Positions 1-7,306 of a stretch of 23,704 nucleotides of DNA are shown here, in pieces. Source of the DNA: Mxb001 sp049431945 (GTDB lineage Bacteria; Actinomycetota; Actinomycetes; S36-B12); contig JBMTDJ010000026.1 in assembly GCA_049431945.1 (NCBI GenBank), positions 1 to 23,704 of the forward strand, written 5' to 3'. The position numbers and the translations under genes were made by a program. Numbering within the stretch: position 1 is the first letter of the stretch; the number at the start of each line of letters is the position of its first letter. The notes below the pieces were generated by a model. The model did not search any database. It saw nothing but the letters and a program-made list of their open reading frames with translations, and was not told the DNA's origin.

Positions 1-983
1 TCGGCGTCGGCATCGGACTCTTCATCACCCTCATCGGCCTGGTCGACGCGGGCATAGCGCGCCCCGGCAACCCCCTCATCAGCTTCGGCGTCAACGGCAA
101 CCTGTCGGGCTGGTCGGCCTTCGTCTTCTGCTTCGGCCTGCTGCTCATGAGCGTGCTCGTCGTACTCAAGGTGCGAGGTGGCCTGCTCATCGGCATCGTC
201 GTCACGACTCTCCTCGCTGTCCTGCTCGAGGTGGCCTTCGGTGTCGGCGGTCGCAGCGAGGACAATCCCGGTGGCTGGGGCCTCAACGTCCCGGGTATCC
301 CGACCTCGGTCGTCGGCTCCCCGGACTTCTCGCTCATCGGCCAGTTCAATCTCTTCGGTGCGTTCACCGCCATCGGCGTCCTTGCGGCGGGCCTGGCGGT
401 CTTCAGCCTGATGCTCACCGACTTCTTCGACACCATGGGCACGGCGTTCGGCATCGCAGCCGAGGGCGACCTGCTCGAGGAGAACGACGACGTGCCTCAC
501 ATGCAGGCGATCCTCGCGGTGGACGCAGGCGCAGCGATTGTCGGCGGTGCGGCGAGCGCATCGAGCAATACGGCGTACATCGAGTCGGCGGCTGGCGTCG
601 GCGACGGCGCGCGCACAGGCATCGCCGCCATGGTCACAGGCGTGCTCTTCCTCGCCGCGATGTTCTTCACACCGCTCGTCACCGTCGTGCCCTGGGAGGC
701 TGCCGCGCCAGCGCTCGTCGTCGTCGGCGCGATGATGATGATGCAGGTCCGCAAGATCGACTTCACCGACCTGTCCATCGGCATCCCGGCCTTCCTCACG
801 ATCGTGCTCATGCCCTTCACCTACTCGATCGTCGTGGGCATCGGCGCCGGCTTCGTGACGTGGGTGGTCATCAAGACCTTCCAGCGCCGCGCCCGCGAGA
901 TCCCCGCCGTCATGTGGGTGGTCACGCTCGCCTTCGTCGTCTACTTCGCCTCGGAGCCGATCTCCGGCTGGATCGGCCAGTAG
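1..983 (+). CDS. AzgA-type purine (adenine/guanine/hypoxanthine) permease, 3' part
   Basis: Inner-membrane transporter of the NCS2/AzgA family, which takes up nucleobases such as hypoxanthine, guanine or adenine with protons. The reading frame is open from base 3, so the gene begins outside the window; about 326 residues are visible against roughly 430-490 for the family. The visible part starts in a GIGLFITLIGL-like helix and holds the family signature: a conserved stretch with FFDTMGTAFGIA, then SSNTAYIESAAGVGDGARTG, then several hydrophobic helices to the C-terminus. The stop is TAG at 981-983. AzgA is a family-level inference; exact substrate cannot be read from sequence. No linked purine catabolic enzyme follows directly, although a PucR-type regulator lies about 7.4 kb downstream. 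Confidence 0.88.
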   Translation, partial: GVGIGLFITLIGLVDAGIARPGNPLISFGVNGNLSGWSAFVFCFGLLLMSVLVVLKVRGGLLIGIVVTTLLAVLLEVAFGVGGRSEDNPGGWGLNVPGIPTSVVGSPDFSLIGQFNLFGAFTAIGVLAAGLAVFSLMLTDFFDTMGTAFGIAAEGDLLEENDDVPHMQAILAVDAGAAIVGGAASASSNTAYIESAAGVGDGARTGIAAMVTGVLFLAAMFFTPLVTVVPWEAAAPALVVVGAMMMMQVRKIDFTDLSIGIPAFLTIVLMPFTYSIVVGIGAGFVTWVVIKTFQRRAREIPAVMWVVTLAFVVYFASEPISGWIGQ

Positions 984-1017
984 TTCCTCGCAAGGTGCGG
1001 GCGGGCTCGGTCGCTCC

Positions 1018-1023
1018 TAACCT
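1018..1023 (+). promoter_or_regulatory. candidate -10 element, near-leaderless start
   Basis: TAACCT lies 8 bases before the ATG at 1032 and there is no good Shine-Dalgarno, so the transcript may start at or next to the start codon. It fits the pattern seen at many genes in this window. Confidence 0.45.
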
Positions 1024-1031
1024 CGGGGGCA

Positions 1032-1568
1032 ATGGAGTCGATCGAACAGGGACACGAGCGGCGGACGATGAGCCCGCGGCTTCGCGCCGTGCTCCTCGCT
1101 TCCCTCGCCGGTGCCGTCGTCATCGGCGTGCTCGGGTGGATCGGCGACGCCCGCTGGCGGGAGGCGGCGACCGACGACCTGGCCATGGCCTTCGACGAGA
1201 CGCTGAGCTCGATCGAGATCGCCGAGCGGCGAGTCCAGTCCGTGATGGAGTACGCACGTCCCGCGCGCGAGCGCGCCGATGTCGATCCCGCCGTTCGTGC
1301 CTCACTCGACGACCTGGTGCGTGAAACCGCGATCGATGCGCGCGCCGACATCGCCATCCGTCGTCAGGAAGTGGCAGCCATGACCATTCCGCCATGGCAT
1401 GCAGAGTTGCTCGAGGCACGAGAACGCGCTGAGGAATGGCTCGATCTCCGCGCTGCCGGCATCTCCTCACTCGTGGAGACGGGCCGTGCGACGTACCCGC
1501 CTCGCGAGGAGATCGACGCGGCGCGCGAGTCTCTTCGACTGGCCTGGGCTGTCGTGCGCGGCGACTAG
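1032..1568 (+). CDS. membrane-anchored protein of unknown function
   Basis: 178-residue protein I do not recognise. Residues about 17-34 form one hydrophobic helix after a basic N-terminus (RRTMSPRLR), so it is probably anchored with the rest outside the cell. The remainder is rich in Glu, Arg and Ala, predicted mostly helical, with no cysteines and no catalytic motif visible. A second ATG at 1068 (residue 13) would also keep the helix; 1032 is preferred because TAACCT sits 8 bases upstream. Its TAG stop shares the tetranucleotide CTAG with the stop of the convergent lipoprotein gene, so the two genes overlap by three bases tail to tail. Function unknown. Confidence 0.65.
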   Translation: MESIEQGHERRTMSPRLRAVLLASLAGAVVIGVLGWIGDARWREAATDDLAMAFDETLSSIEIAERRVQSVMEYARPARERADVDPAVRASLDDLVRETAIDARADIAIRRQEVAAMTIPPWHAELLEARERAEEWLDLRAAGISSLVETGRATYPPREEIDAARESLRLAWAVVRGD

Positions 1569-2071
1569 CCCCCGTCGGTGTTCGTCGACGGCGAGGCTTC
1601 CGGGCAGACCTCATCGGCGTAGGCATCGATGGCTTCCCCGCCCTCGGCGAATGCAGGATCGGCGAACGCCGTGGTGAGTTCAGCAAGCAGGCCGGTCATC
1701 TGCGGCGACTGCGCGACGGACTCCTTCACCTGGACGGCGACCTCTCGCGAGCTCGCGAGGAAGGCCTGCCCTTCAGTCGGCATGCCCGGCAGCGCAGCCT
1801 CGAGCTCGTACATCGAGAACGAGATGGCGTCTGCCGCGGCGACGGCGGACATGGCATCCCCCGCCCCGAGACTTGTGGCGAGCTCGGCCAGGGCCTCGGA
1901 GTAGCCCTCCATCGCGGTGCGCGTCTTGGCGCAGTCGACGGCGGGAGCCGTGCTCGGCGGCGCCGCCTCACCGGAGGATCCGCAGCCGACCAGGGCGAGT
2001 CCCGCGGCTGTCCCGACGATCATCCACACCACGGAAAGAGGTCGCGATGACCTCATGCCCGACGATCTCAC
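1565..2071 (-). CDS. putative lipoprotein A (paralogue of the neighbouring lipoprotein)
   Basis: 168-residue exported lipoprotein of unknown function. A basic N-terminus and hydrophobic segment lead to the lipobox LVGC, with the lipidated Cys at residue 30, followed by a Gly/Ser/Ala/Pro linker. The mature part is helical and carries two Cys, at 47 (VDC) and 156 (EVCPE), that could form a disulfide. The GTG at 2071 is chosen because TACGCT (2078-2083) lies exactly 6 bases upstream; the ATG at 2056 is an alternative giving a shorter signal peptide. It resembles the next gene upstream (2100-2726) in layout: lipobox, linker, xDC, a GMP turn, and a C-terminal Cys. No enzymatic motif is seen. Confidence 0.75.
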   Translation of the reverse strand: MRSSGMRSSRPLSVVWMIVGTAAGLALVGCGSSGEAAPPSTAPAVDCAKTRTAMEGYSEALAELATSLGAGDAMSAVAAADAISFSMYELEAALPGMPTEGQAFLASSREVAVQVKESVAQSPQMTGLLAELTTAFADPAFAEGGEAIDAYADEVCPEASPSTNTDGG

Positions 2072-2077
2072 TCCGGC

Positions 2078-2083
2078 AGCGTA
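2078..2083 (-). promoter_or_regulatory. candidate -10 for leaderless lipoprotein A transcript
   Basis: On the minus strand TACGCT is followed by GCCGGA and then GTG, the 6-base spacing typical of leaderless promoters here. It decides the GTG start at 2071 over the ATG at 2056. Confidence 0.45.
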
Positions 2084-2099
2084 GGTGACCTGACGAAGG

Positions 2100-2726
2100 T
2101 CAGCTGCACTGGGCGTTGATGTAGTCGTCAAGTTCCTGCTGGCCAGCGAGGTAGCGATCCTGGTCGTTGGCAAGCAGTGCCTCGATGCGCGGGCCGAGGT
2201 CAGACACGTCGCCACCTTCGCTCGCCTCGATCGCCATGCGCGCCGCTTCCTTCGTCAGCTCGATGAAGACTCGGGCGTTGTCGGGCATTCCAGGTGCGCC
2301 GTTGGTGAAGCCATTGAGAACGTTCTCGACCTGACGGGCAGCGGAGAAGACGGTGCCAGGGTCACCGCTGGTCACAGCGTCGCCGAGACCACCGATGGCC
2401 GGGAAATAGGCGCCGAGCGACTCCGCAAGCAGTTCGCAGTCGGCGACGTCCGCGGGTGGCTCGGGCTCCTGGGTCTCCTCCGGCTGAGCGGGCTCCTGAG
2501 TCTGCTCCGGCTGTGCAGGTTCCTGCGTCGACTCCTGGGTCTGTGGCGTCTGGTCCTCCTGCGGGGTCGCGCTCGACTCGGCCAACTCGGAGGCGGACGG
2601 GGCGATGCTCGATGTGCTGGTCGCGGCATCGCCACCTCCGGAGCACCCGGCCAGCACGAGCCCGAGGGCGAGGGCAGGCGCGGCCAGAAGCCATGCCGTG
2701 GATGCGGTCCTTCGCGTGCTCGCCAC
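2100..2726 (-). CDS. putative lipoprotein B with Gln/Glu/Pro repeat linker
   Basis: 208-residue lipoprotein of unknown function. The start is GTG at 2726, preceded by an excellent ribosome binding site (AAGGAGG, 6 bases away). The signal peptide ends in the lipobox LAGC with Cys28. Residues about 29-94 are a low-complexity linker rich in Ser, Thr, Gln, Glu and Pro, containing the repeated unit TQEPAQPEQ/TQEPAQPEE. The globular part follows, with Cys97 (ADC) and Cys207 one residue before the C-terminus. The same Cys pair and a central GMP turn occur in lipoprotein A immediately downstream, so the two look like a tandem duplication with strong divergence. Likely displayed on the outer face of the membrane; partner unknown. 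Confidence 0.8.
   Translation of the reverse strand: MASTRRTASTAWLLAAPALALGLVLAGCSGGGDAATSTSSIAPSASELAESSATPQEDQTPQTQESTQEPAQPEQTQEPAQPEETQEPEPPADVADCELLAESLGAYFPAIGGLGDAVTSGDPGTVFSAARQVENVLNGFTNGAPGMPDNARVFIELTKEAARMAIEASEGGDVSDLGPRIEALLANDQDRYLAGQQELDDYINAQCS
2463..2516 (-). repeat. 27-bp tandem repeat in lipoprotein B linker
   Basis: Two adjacent 27-base units (2463-2489 and 2490-2516) differ at only a few bases and encode the TQEPAQPE-type linker. A third, degenerate unit follows from 2517. Such in-frame repeats can vary in copy number. Confidence 0.7.
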
Positions 2727-2808
2727 TGTTTCCTCCTTGGTGGGCGATGGCCTCGGTGGGCGATGGCCAGTAAAGCCCGATCCACCCCGACGTAACAAGT
2801 CTGCAGCG

Positions 2809-2834
2809 AAGTCGGGGCACTAGGACCCCGACTT
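2809..2834. promoter_or_regulatory. 9-bp inverted repeat in divergent lipoprotein B / glutathione peroxidase promoter region
   Basis: AAGTCGGGG (2809-2817) and CCCCGACTT (2826-2834) form a perfect inverted repeat with an 8-base spacer, about 20 bases upstream of the candidate -10 of the peroxidase gene. A further direct CCCCGAC copy lies at 2785-2791. The placement suggests an operator, though a hairpin terminator cannot be excluded. Confidence 0.4.
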
Positions 2835-2854
2835 GCCCCCGCCGCGGCGCCCGC

Positions 2855-2860
2855 GAGAAT
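2855..2860 (+). promoter_or_regulatory. candidate -10 for glutathione peroxidase gene
   Basis: GAGAAT is 6 bases before the ATG at 2867. It matches only the nAnnnT core, so it is weaker than the other examples. A GAGG only two bases from the ATG is too close to be a good ribosome binding site. Confidence 0.3.
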
Positions 2861-2866
2861 GAGGAC

Positions 2867-3364
2867 ATGCCTTCGACGGAGTCCCTCTACGACCTCACCT
2901 TCACCGACAACCACGGCGAGGAGGTCTCGCTGGCGGACTTCACCGGCAAGCCGGTGCTCGTGGTCAATACCGCGAGCAAGTGCGGTTTCACTCCCCAGTA
3001 CGACGACCTGCAGAAACTCCACGAGGAGCTCGGGCCCCAGGGGCTCGTCGTGCTCGGCTTCCCCTGCGACCAGTTCGCTCATCAGGAGCCAGGCGACGAC
3101 GACCAGATCGAGGAGTTCTGCAAGGTGAACTACGGCGTCACCTTCCCGCTCTCGACGAAGATCGACGTCAACGGCAAGGGCACACATCCGGTCTTCGCGT
3201 TCCTCAAGGACCGGGCGGGTGGAGCCCTCGGGTCATCGATCAAGTGGAACTTCACGAAGTTCCTCGTCGCCCCGGACGGCACGACTGTGAAGCGCTACGC
3301 CCCCAAGACGAAGCCGACCGAGATCGTCGGCGACATCACTCCCCTGCTGCCGTCATCCGAGTAG
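2867..3364 (+). CDS. glutathione peroxidase family protein (thiol peroxidase)
   Basis: 165-residue cytoplasmic peroxidase, normal length for the family, which reduces hydroperoxides; bacterial members usually use thioredoxin rather than glutathione. The peroxidatic Cys39 is in NTASKCGFTPQY, the second motif is LGFPCDQFAHQEPG with Gln73, and Trp127-Asn128 lie in KWNFTKFLV, completing the catalytic tetrad. Cys85, in EEFCKVNYGVTFP, is placed where the resolving Cys of thioredoxin-dependent members sits. There is no signal peptide. The gene is divergent from lipoprotein B and convergent with the molybdopterin enzyme, so it is probably monocistronic. Confidence 0.95.
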   Translation: MPSTESLYDLTFTDNHGEEVSLADFTGKPVLVVNTASKCGFTPQYDDLQKLHEELGPQGLVVLGFPCDQFAHQEPGDDDQIEEFCKVNYGVTFPLSTKIDVNGKGTHPVFAFLKDRAGGALGSSIKWNFTKFLVAPDGTTVKRYAPKTKPTEIVGDITPLLPSSE

Positions 3365-3365
3365 C

Positions 3366-3379
3366 CGCCACAGGTGGCG
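3366..3379. terminator. short hairpin between convergent genes
   Basis: CGCCACAGGTGGCG folds into a 5-bp stem with a 4-base loop, immediately after the peroxidase stop and before the convergent oxidoreductase stop. It has no T-run on either strand, so it is only a weak terminator candidate. Confidence 0.3.
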
Positions 3380-3394
3380 TGCACGCAGTTGCGA

Positions 3395-5533
3395 TCAGGC
3401 GCGCGCGAGCGTGACCGGCAGGGCGGTCACCGCGGCGTTGCCGCTCAGTGGGTCGTATCGCGTGTCTTCAGTGATGTCGTTGACACTGCTGCCGGGCAAA
3501 GACGCCGCGTGACTCCATCCGACACCATTGCGCGAGGCGTGACCCCAGCCGTGGGGCATGCAGACGACGCCGGCCATCACTGAGTCGCTGATCTCCGCGA
3601 CAGCCTCGATCGACCCGGCAGGCGTGGACACGCTCACGGGGTCGCCGGCCGAGATATCGCGAGCCGACGCATCGTCGGGATGGACGAGCACAGCGCAGTG
3701 ATTGCTGCCGCGGGTGAGGCGCTCGGAGTTGTGCATCCAGCTGTTGTTGCTGCGCAGGTGGCGTCGCCCGATGAGCAGGAGTTCGCCCTCCGGAGCAGAG
3801 TCGGCCAGTGCCGACATCAGCCGCGGCCAGTCGGCGACGACCACGGGATGGTCGAGCCGGATGCGCTTGTCCTCGGTCATGAGTCGGCGCGGCAGCACCG
3901 GATGCAGCGCGCCGAGGTCGAGCCCATGCGGGTGCTGGCGCACCTTGCGCAGTGTCAGGCGCCGGCCGTGGCGCAGTCCCCAGGGACCGGCGCGCAGAGC
4001 CGCGTCGACAAAGCGCCGCGGGAGGAATCGACGACGCGCGGCATTGAGTGCCCCGGCCCGCCGCTTGCCCAGAGTGCGCTCTTCGACGCGCCACAGCAAC
4101 TCGCGCAGGATGTCGGCGTCCGAGCGAGTGTCGGGCCCCGGCTCGATGACACGCTCGCCGTAGCGCACGTGGTTGCGCACGCTCACCGCCGGGAAGACCA
4201 GGTCGAACTCCTCGCGCTCGAGCGCCGTCGTGGGCGGCAGGATGACGTCAGCGTGGCGGGTCGACTCGTTGATGTAGTAGTCGACGGCCACGCAGAAGTC
4301 GAGTGAACCCAGCGCCTCATCGATGCGCCGTCCCTGTGGCACGGTGAGCACCGGGTTGCCCGCAACGAGGACCATCGCACGGATCTGGCCCTCGCCGGGG
4401 GTGAGGATTTCATCCGCGAGGGTGCTGGACGGAAACTCGGCGGCGACCTCGGGGATGCCGCGAACACGCGAGCGCCAGCGGTCGTAGCCGGGCAGGTCGG
4501 TGGTGAGAGCGCCGATACGCGGAAGGTCGAAGGCAGGCTCGGCGAGCATCCAGCCGCCGATCTCGTCGAGCCGGCCAGTGAGGACATTGAGCACGTGGAC
4601 GAGCCAGTACGCCGTCGTGCCGAACTCGGTCTGGCAGACACCGAGCCGCGCGTAGACCGCAGCCCTGCGCGCCGACGCGAACTCGCGGGCAAGCCGGCGA
4701 ATCGTCTCGGCAGGAACTCCGGTCCTCCGCTCGGCGTCTTCTGGTGTCACCTGACGGACGAGCTCCGCGACCCCGTCGATCCCGTCGATATAGGAATCTG
4801 CTCGACCGGGATTCGCCAGGCTCTCCTCGACGATGACGTGTGCCATGGCCGCGAGGAGGAAGGCATCCGTGCCCGGACGGATGAAGACGTGCTCATTGGC
4901 GATGTCGGCGGTCTCCGTGCGACGGGGGTCGACCACGACCAGGCGCCCGCCGCGCTCGCGTACCCGCTCCAGGCGCCGCTTGATGTTGGGCGCGGTCATG
5001 ATCGAGCCGTTGGAGACGAGCGGATTGCCGCCGACGACGAGAAGGAAGTCCGTGCGGTCGACATCGGGGACCGGCAGCAGCAGGGGTGAGCCGAAGAGCA
5101 GGTGCGACAGCAGATGCTGGGGCTGCTGGTCGACGCTCGCCGCCGAGTATCGGTTGCGCGTGCCGAGCGCCTTGAGCAACTGCGGGATGTAGATGATGGG
5201 TGCCCAGCCGTGGGTGATCGGATTGCCGAGGTAGAAGCCAATCGAGTCACCGCCATGCTGCTCGCGGATGTCCAGCAGGCGATCTGCGACGAGGTCGAAT
5301 GCCTGATCCCAGGTCATCTCCTCCCATCGATCGCCCACGCGACGGACGGGGTGGCGAAGCCGATCGGGATCATGGGTGAGGTCTTGCAGCGCCACGCCCT
5401 TGGGGCACAGGTAGCCCTGACTGAAGGGATCGTCAGCATCGCCCCGGATGCCGACGACCCGATTGGCCTCGACGGTGATCTCCAGACCGCACGACGCCTC
5501 ACAGAGATTGCACGATCGATAGTGGATCGACAT
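3395..5533 (-). CDS. molybdopterin-dependent oxidoreductase with [4Fe-4S] cluster
   Basis: 712-residue enzyme of the DMSO-reductase/formate dehydrogenase superfamily, binding a bis-pyranopterin Mo (or W) cofactor. An N-terminal [4Fe-4S] site is formed by Cys8, Cys11, Cys15 and Cys43 (CNLCEASC then YLCPKG), with Lys45 in the electron-relay position. The central domains contain LVVGGNPLVSNGS and AMVLVAGNPVLTVP. The C-terminal dinucleotide-binding domain has LLLIGRRHLRSNNSWMHN and MPHGWGH. There is no Tat signal, so it should be cytoplasmic. The start is supported by AGGAGGGGC before the ATG. The region where relatives have a Cys or SeCys Mo ligand reads NRYSAASVDQQP, with no Cys. It has no adjacent partner subunits or chaperone. 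Substrate unknown. Confidence 0.92.
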   Translation of the reverse strand: MSIHYRSCNLCEASCGLEITVEANRVVGIRGDADDPFSQGYLCPKGVALQDLTHDPDRLRHPVRRVGDRWEEMTWDQAFDLVADRLLDIREQHGGDSIGFYLGNPITHGWAPIIYIPQLLKALGTRNRYSAASVDQQPQHLLSHLLFGSPLLLPVPDVDRTDFLLVVGGNPLVSNGSIMTAPNIKRRLERVRERGGRLVVVDPRRTETADIANEHVFIRPGTDAFLLAAMAHVIVEESLANPGRADSYIDGIDGVAELVRQVTPEDAERRTGVPAETIRRLAREFASARRAAVYARLGVCQTEFGTTAYWLVHVLNVLTGRLDEIGGWMLAEPAFDLPRIGALTTDLPGYDRWRSRVRGIPEVAAEFPSSTLADEILTPGEGQIRAMVLVAGNPVLTVPQGRRIDEALGSLDFCVAVDYYINESTRHADVILPPTTALEREEFDLVFPAVSVRNHVRYGERVIEPGPDTRSDADILRELLWRVEERTLGKRRAGALNAARRRFLPRRFVDAALRAGPWGLRHGRRLTLRKVRQHPHGLDLGALHPVLPRRLMTEDKRIRLDHPVVVADWPRLMSALADSAPEGELLLIGRRHLRSNNSWMHNSERLTRGSNHCAVLVHPDDASARDISAGDPVSVSTPAGSIEAVAEISDSVMAGVVCMPHGWGHASRNGVGWSHAASLPGSSVNDITEDTRYDPLSGNAAVTALPVTLARA

Positions 5534-5563
5534 GCCCCTCCTGCGCGTCTCGACGGTTGCCCG

Positions 5564-5569
5564 AGCCTA
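5564..5569 (-). promoter_or_regulatory. candidate -10 for molybdopterin oxidoreductase gene
   Basis: TAGGCT on the minus strand, 30 bases before the ATG at 5533, would give a short leader of about 24 bases containing the AGGAGG ribosome binding site. This is a leadered promoter, unlike most around it. Confidence 0.35.
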
Positions 5570-5597
5570 GGTGCTCGCAAGTCAGCGCGCACGCGGG

Positions 5598-5603
5598 TAG
5601 CGT
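5598..5603 (+). promoter_or_regulatory. candidate -10 of a leaderless transcript
   Basis: TAGCGT is followed by exactly six bases (CGGGGC) and the GTG at 5610. No ribosome binding site is present, which supports a leaderless GTG start. Confidence 0.45.
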
Positions 5604-5609
5604 CGGGGC

Positions 5610-6077
5610 GTGCCCGCACGCGACCTCCGGCTCGGCCGCAATCGCGGCTGGGCGACAGCGCTGACCGCTGTCACCGTCGCGGTCGGCGTCATCATCGCCG
5701 TGCGCGGCTTCCGGGGATCGCCGCCGCTCCTCCTCCTGGGCGGACTCCTCGTCGTCGCGGGCATCCTCGGCTACGCGCGCGCCATGCGCCCCTGGCTCCT
5801 CGACGAGCACGGTCTGTCCCTGGCCGGCAACCGCCGCCTGGAGTGGTCCGACGTCCACCGCATCCAGGTCATCGCGACGACCCCCCAGGGCGCGGGCAAG
5901 GGCCCGCCGCGCGTCGACCTGCACGTGTACACCCCGCACCGCAAGGCATCGCTCCTGCTGCTGTCGCGCAAGGATGCCGCCAAGGTGACGGCCCTGCTGC
6001 ACGAGCGACTGCCGGCTGACGTCGACGGACGCAACACCCTGTGGCTCATCGACAACGCGTGGAAGCACGTGCTGTGA
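5610..6077 (+). CDS. membrane protein with bacterial PH-like domain
   Basis: 155-residue protein with a GTG start. Two hydrophobic helices (about residues 16-33 and 39-56) form a hairpin in the membrane. The cytoplasmic C-terminal part begins PWLLDEHGLSLAGNRRLEWSDV and alternates short strands (HRIQVIATTP, RVDLHVYTP, ASLLLLS) before a final helix. That is the pattern of actinobacterial membrane-attached PH domains (bPH_6-like). Function unknown. Its TGA overlaps the GTG of the DUF72 gene in GTGA, so the two are translationally coupled. Family assignment rests on pattern and is moderate. Confidence 0.75.
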   Translation: MPARDLRLGRNRGWATALTAVTVAVGVIIAVRGFRGSPPLLLLGGLLVVAGILGYARAMRPWLLDEHGLSLAGNRRLEWSDVHRIQVIATTPQGAGKGPPRVDLHVYTPHRKASLLLLSRKDAAKVTALLHERLPADVDGRNTLWLIDNAWKHVL

Positions 6078-6832
6078 GTCCCAGCTCGCCCGACCTTGCC
6101 CAACGGATCGGCCTGGCCGGGTGGAGTGAGGCGGTGAGCAAGCATCGCGCATACTTCCCCGGCAGCGGCAGCGGACTGGCTCGCTATGCGTCGACACTCT
6201 CCGTCGTCGAAGTGAACGCGTCCTTCTACCGTGCGGTGCGCGCCGAGACGTTCGCCTCATGGGCAGAGCAGACGCCACCGCACTTCGCCTTCACCGTCAA
6301 GATCAACCGCGCGATCACGCACGCTGCGCGCCTGTCGGCCAATGCCAAGCTCGAGCAGGCCCTCGAACCGATGATGAGCCTGGGACCCAAGCTGGCCGCG
6401 GTCCTCATCCAGCTGCCCCCGACCCTGGTCGTCGAGCCCGAACGAGACGAGGCCTTCCTCGACAGGCTCCGCGGCCTCTACTCCGGGATGGTCGCCTGGG
6501 AGCCACGGCATCCCTCATGGGACACCCCCGAGGCGGCGGCCCTGCTGGCCGAGCACCGCATCATCCGCGTGCGTACGGACATACCGGCACCCGAGGCGGC
6601 GCACTCCCCCCATGGCACCTATGTCCGGCTCCACGGCACCCCGCGCCGCTACTACAGCGCCTACTCGTCGACAGACCTCGCGGCGCTGGCCAGCTGGCTG
6701 GGCGAGGCGCCCGGGCCCGGCGGGGCGGTCAAGCCACCCCTGTCGGGCACACCCGCCATCGTGATCTTCGACAACACGGCAAGCTCTGCCGGCGTGCGCA
6801 ATGCGCTTGAGTTGATCGAACTCGTGAGCTAG
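6074..6832 (+). CDS. DUF72 family protein
   Basis: 252-residue protein of the DUF72 (YecE-like) family, a TIM-barrel fold of unproven function. The motifs appear in family order: IGLAGW near the N-terminus, YFP, VVEVNASFYR, FAFTVKINRAITH, LIQLPPTL, WEPRHPSW, IRVRTDIP, YVRLHGTPRRYYSAYS and IVIFDNTASSAGVRNALEL. The start is taken as the GTG at 6074, which shares GTGA with the stop of the preceding gene. An ATG at 6041 would overlap that gene by 37 bases and add residues before the conserved region. The TAG stop shares CTAG with the stop of the convergent DoxX-like gene. Confidence 0.92.
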   Translation: MSPSSPDLAQRIGLAGWSEAVSKHRAYFPGSGSGLARYASTLSVVEVNASFYRAVRAETFASWAEQTPPHFAFTVKINRAITHAARLSANAKLEQALEPMMSLGPKLAAVLIQLPPTLVVEPERDEAFLDRLRGLYSGMVAWEPRHPSWDTPEAAALLAEHRIIRVRTDIPAPEAAHSPHGTYVRLHGTPRRYYSAYSSTDLAALASWLGEAPGPGGAVKPPLSGTPAIVIFDNTASSAGVRNALELIELVS

Positions 6833-7239
6833 GAGGACGTGCTTCTCGCGCGCCGTGCCTCACGAGCCGCGGTCCAAGCGCCGGTGCACCACAGCGCCCA
6901 GACGACGAGCACCGGCTGGAAGATCAATCGGACGGCGCGGGCGGCATCGCTGTCGAGTCCGAACGCGTCACGGGCCTCGATGAACTGCCAGACATTGCCG
7001 GGGAAGATGACGACGAAGAACACCGCGACGATCCAGCCCAACACTGCGCGATGACGCTGCATGATGATGAGGGCGAGGCCGAGAGCGATCTCGATGACCC
7101 CCGACGCGTAGACGACGAACTCCGGGGTCGGCATCCACGGGGGCACCTGGGCGGTGAACTCCTGGGTGCCGACGAAGTGCCCGACCCCCGCGACGAGGAG
7201 GAAGACTCCGAGGGCGAGACGTGCGAGCGTGGTGATCAC
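6829..7239 (-). CDS. DoxX-like four-helix membrane protein
   Basis: 136-residue integral membrane protein. Four hydrophobic helices are visible, beginning TTLARLALGVFLLVAGVGHF, with the early GHF motif and a later FPGNVWQFIEARDAFG typical of DoxX/DoxX-like proteins. It ends in a basic tail (REARRARSTSS), so the C-terminus is probably cytoplasmic. The GTG at 7239 is chosen because GAGAGGA lies about 8 bases upstream and the helix pattern starts there; upstream in-frame codons are not hydrophobic. Relatives have varied or unknown roles, some in redox stress. It is convergent with the DUF72 gene and divergent from the SGNH-like gene. Confidence 0.82.
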   Translation of the reverse strand: MITTLARLALGVFLLVAGVGHFVGTQEFTAQVPPWMPTPEFVVYASGVIEIALGLALIIMQRHRAVLGWIVAVFFVVIFPGNVWQFIEARDAFGLDSDAARAVRLIFQPVLVVWALWCTGAWTAAREARRARSTSS

Positions 7240-7293
7240 GGTCTGATCCTCTCGCGTAGGCGATTTTGCGCCACTCGTCCGGTCGAATCGGGC

Positions 7294-7299
7294 TACATT
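7294..7299 (+). promoter_or_regulatory. candidate -10 of a leaderless transcript
   Basis: TACATT ends 7 bases before the ATG at 7307, and no ribosome binding site is visible. Confidence 0.45.
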
Positions 7300-7306
7300 C
7301 ATCGCG

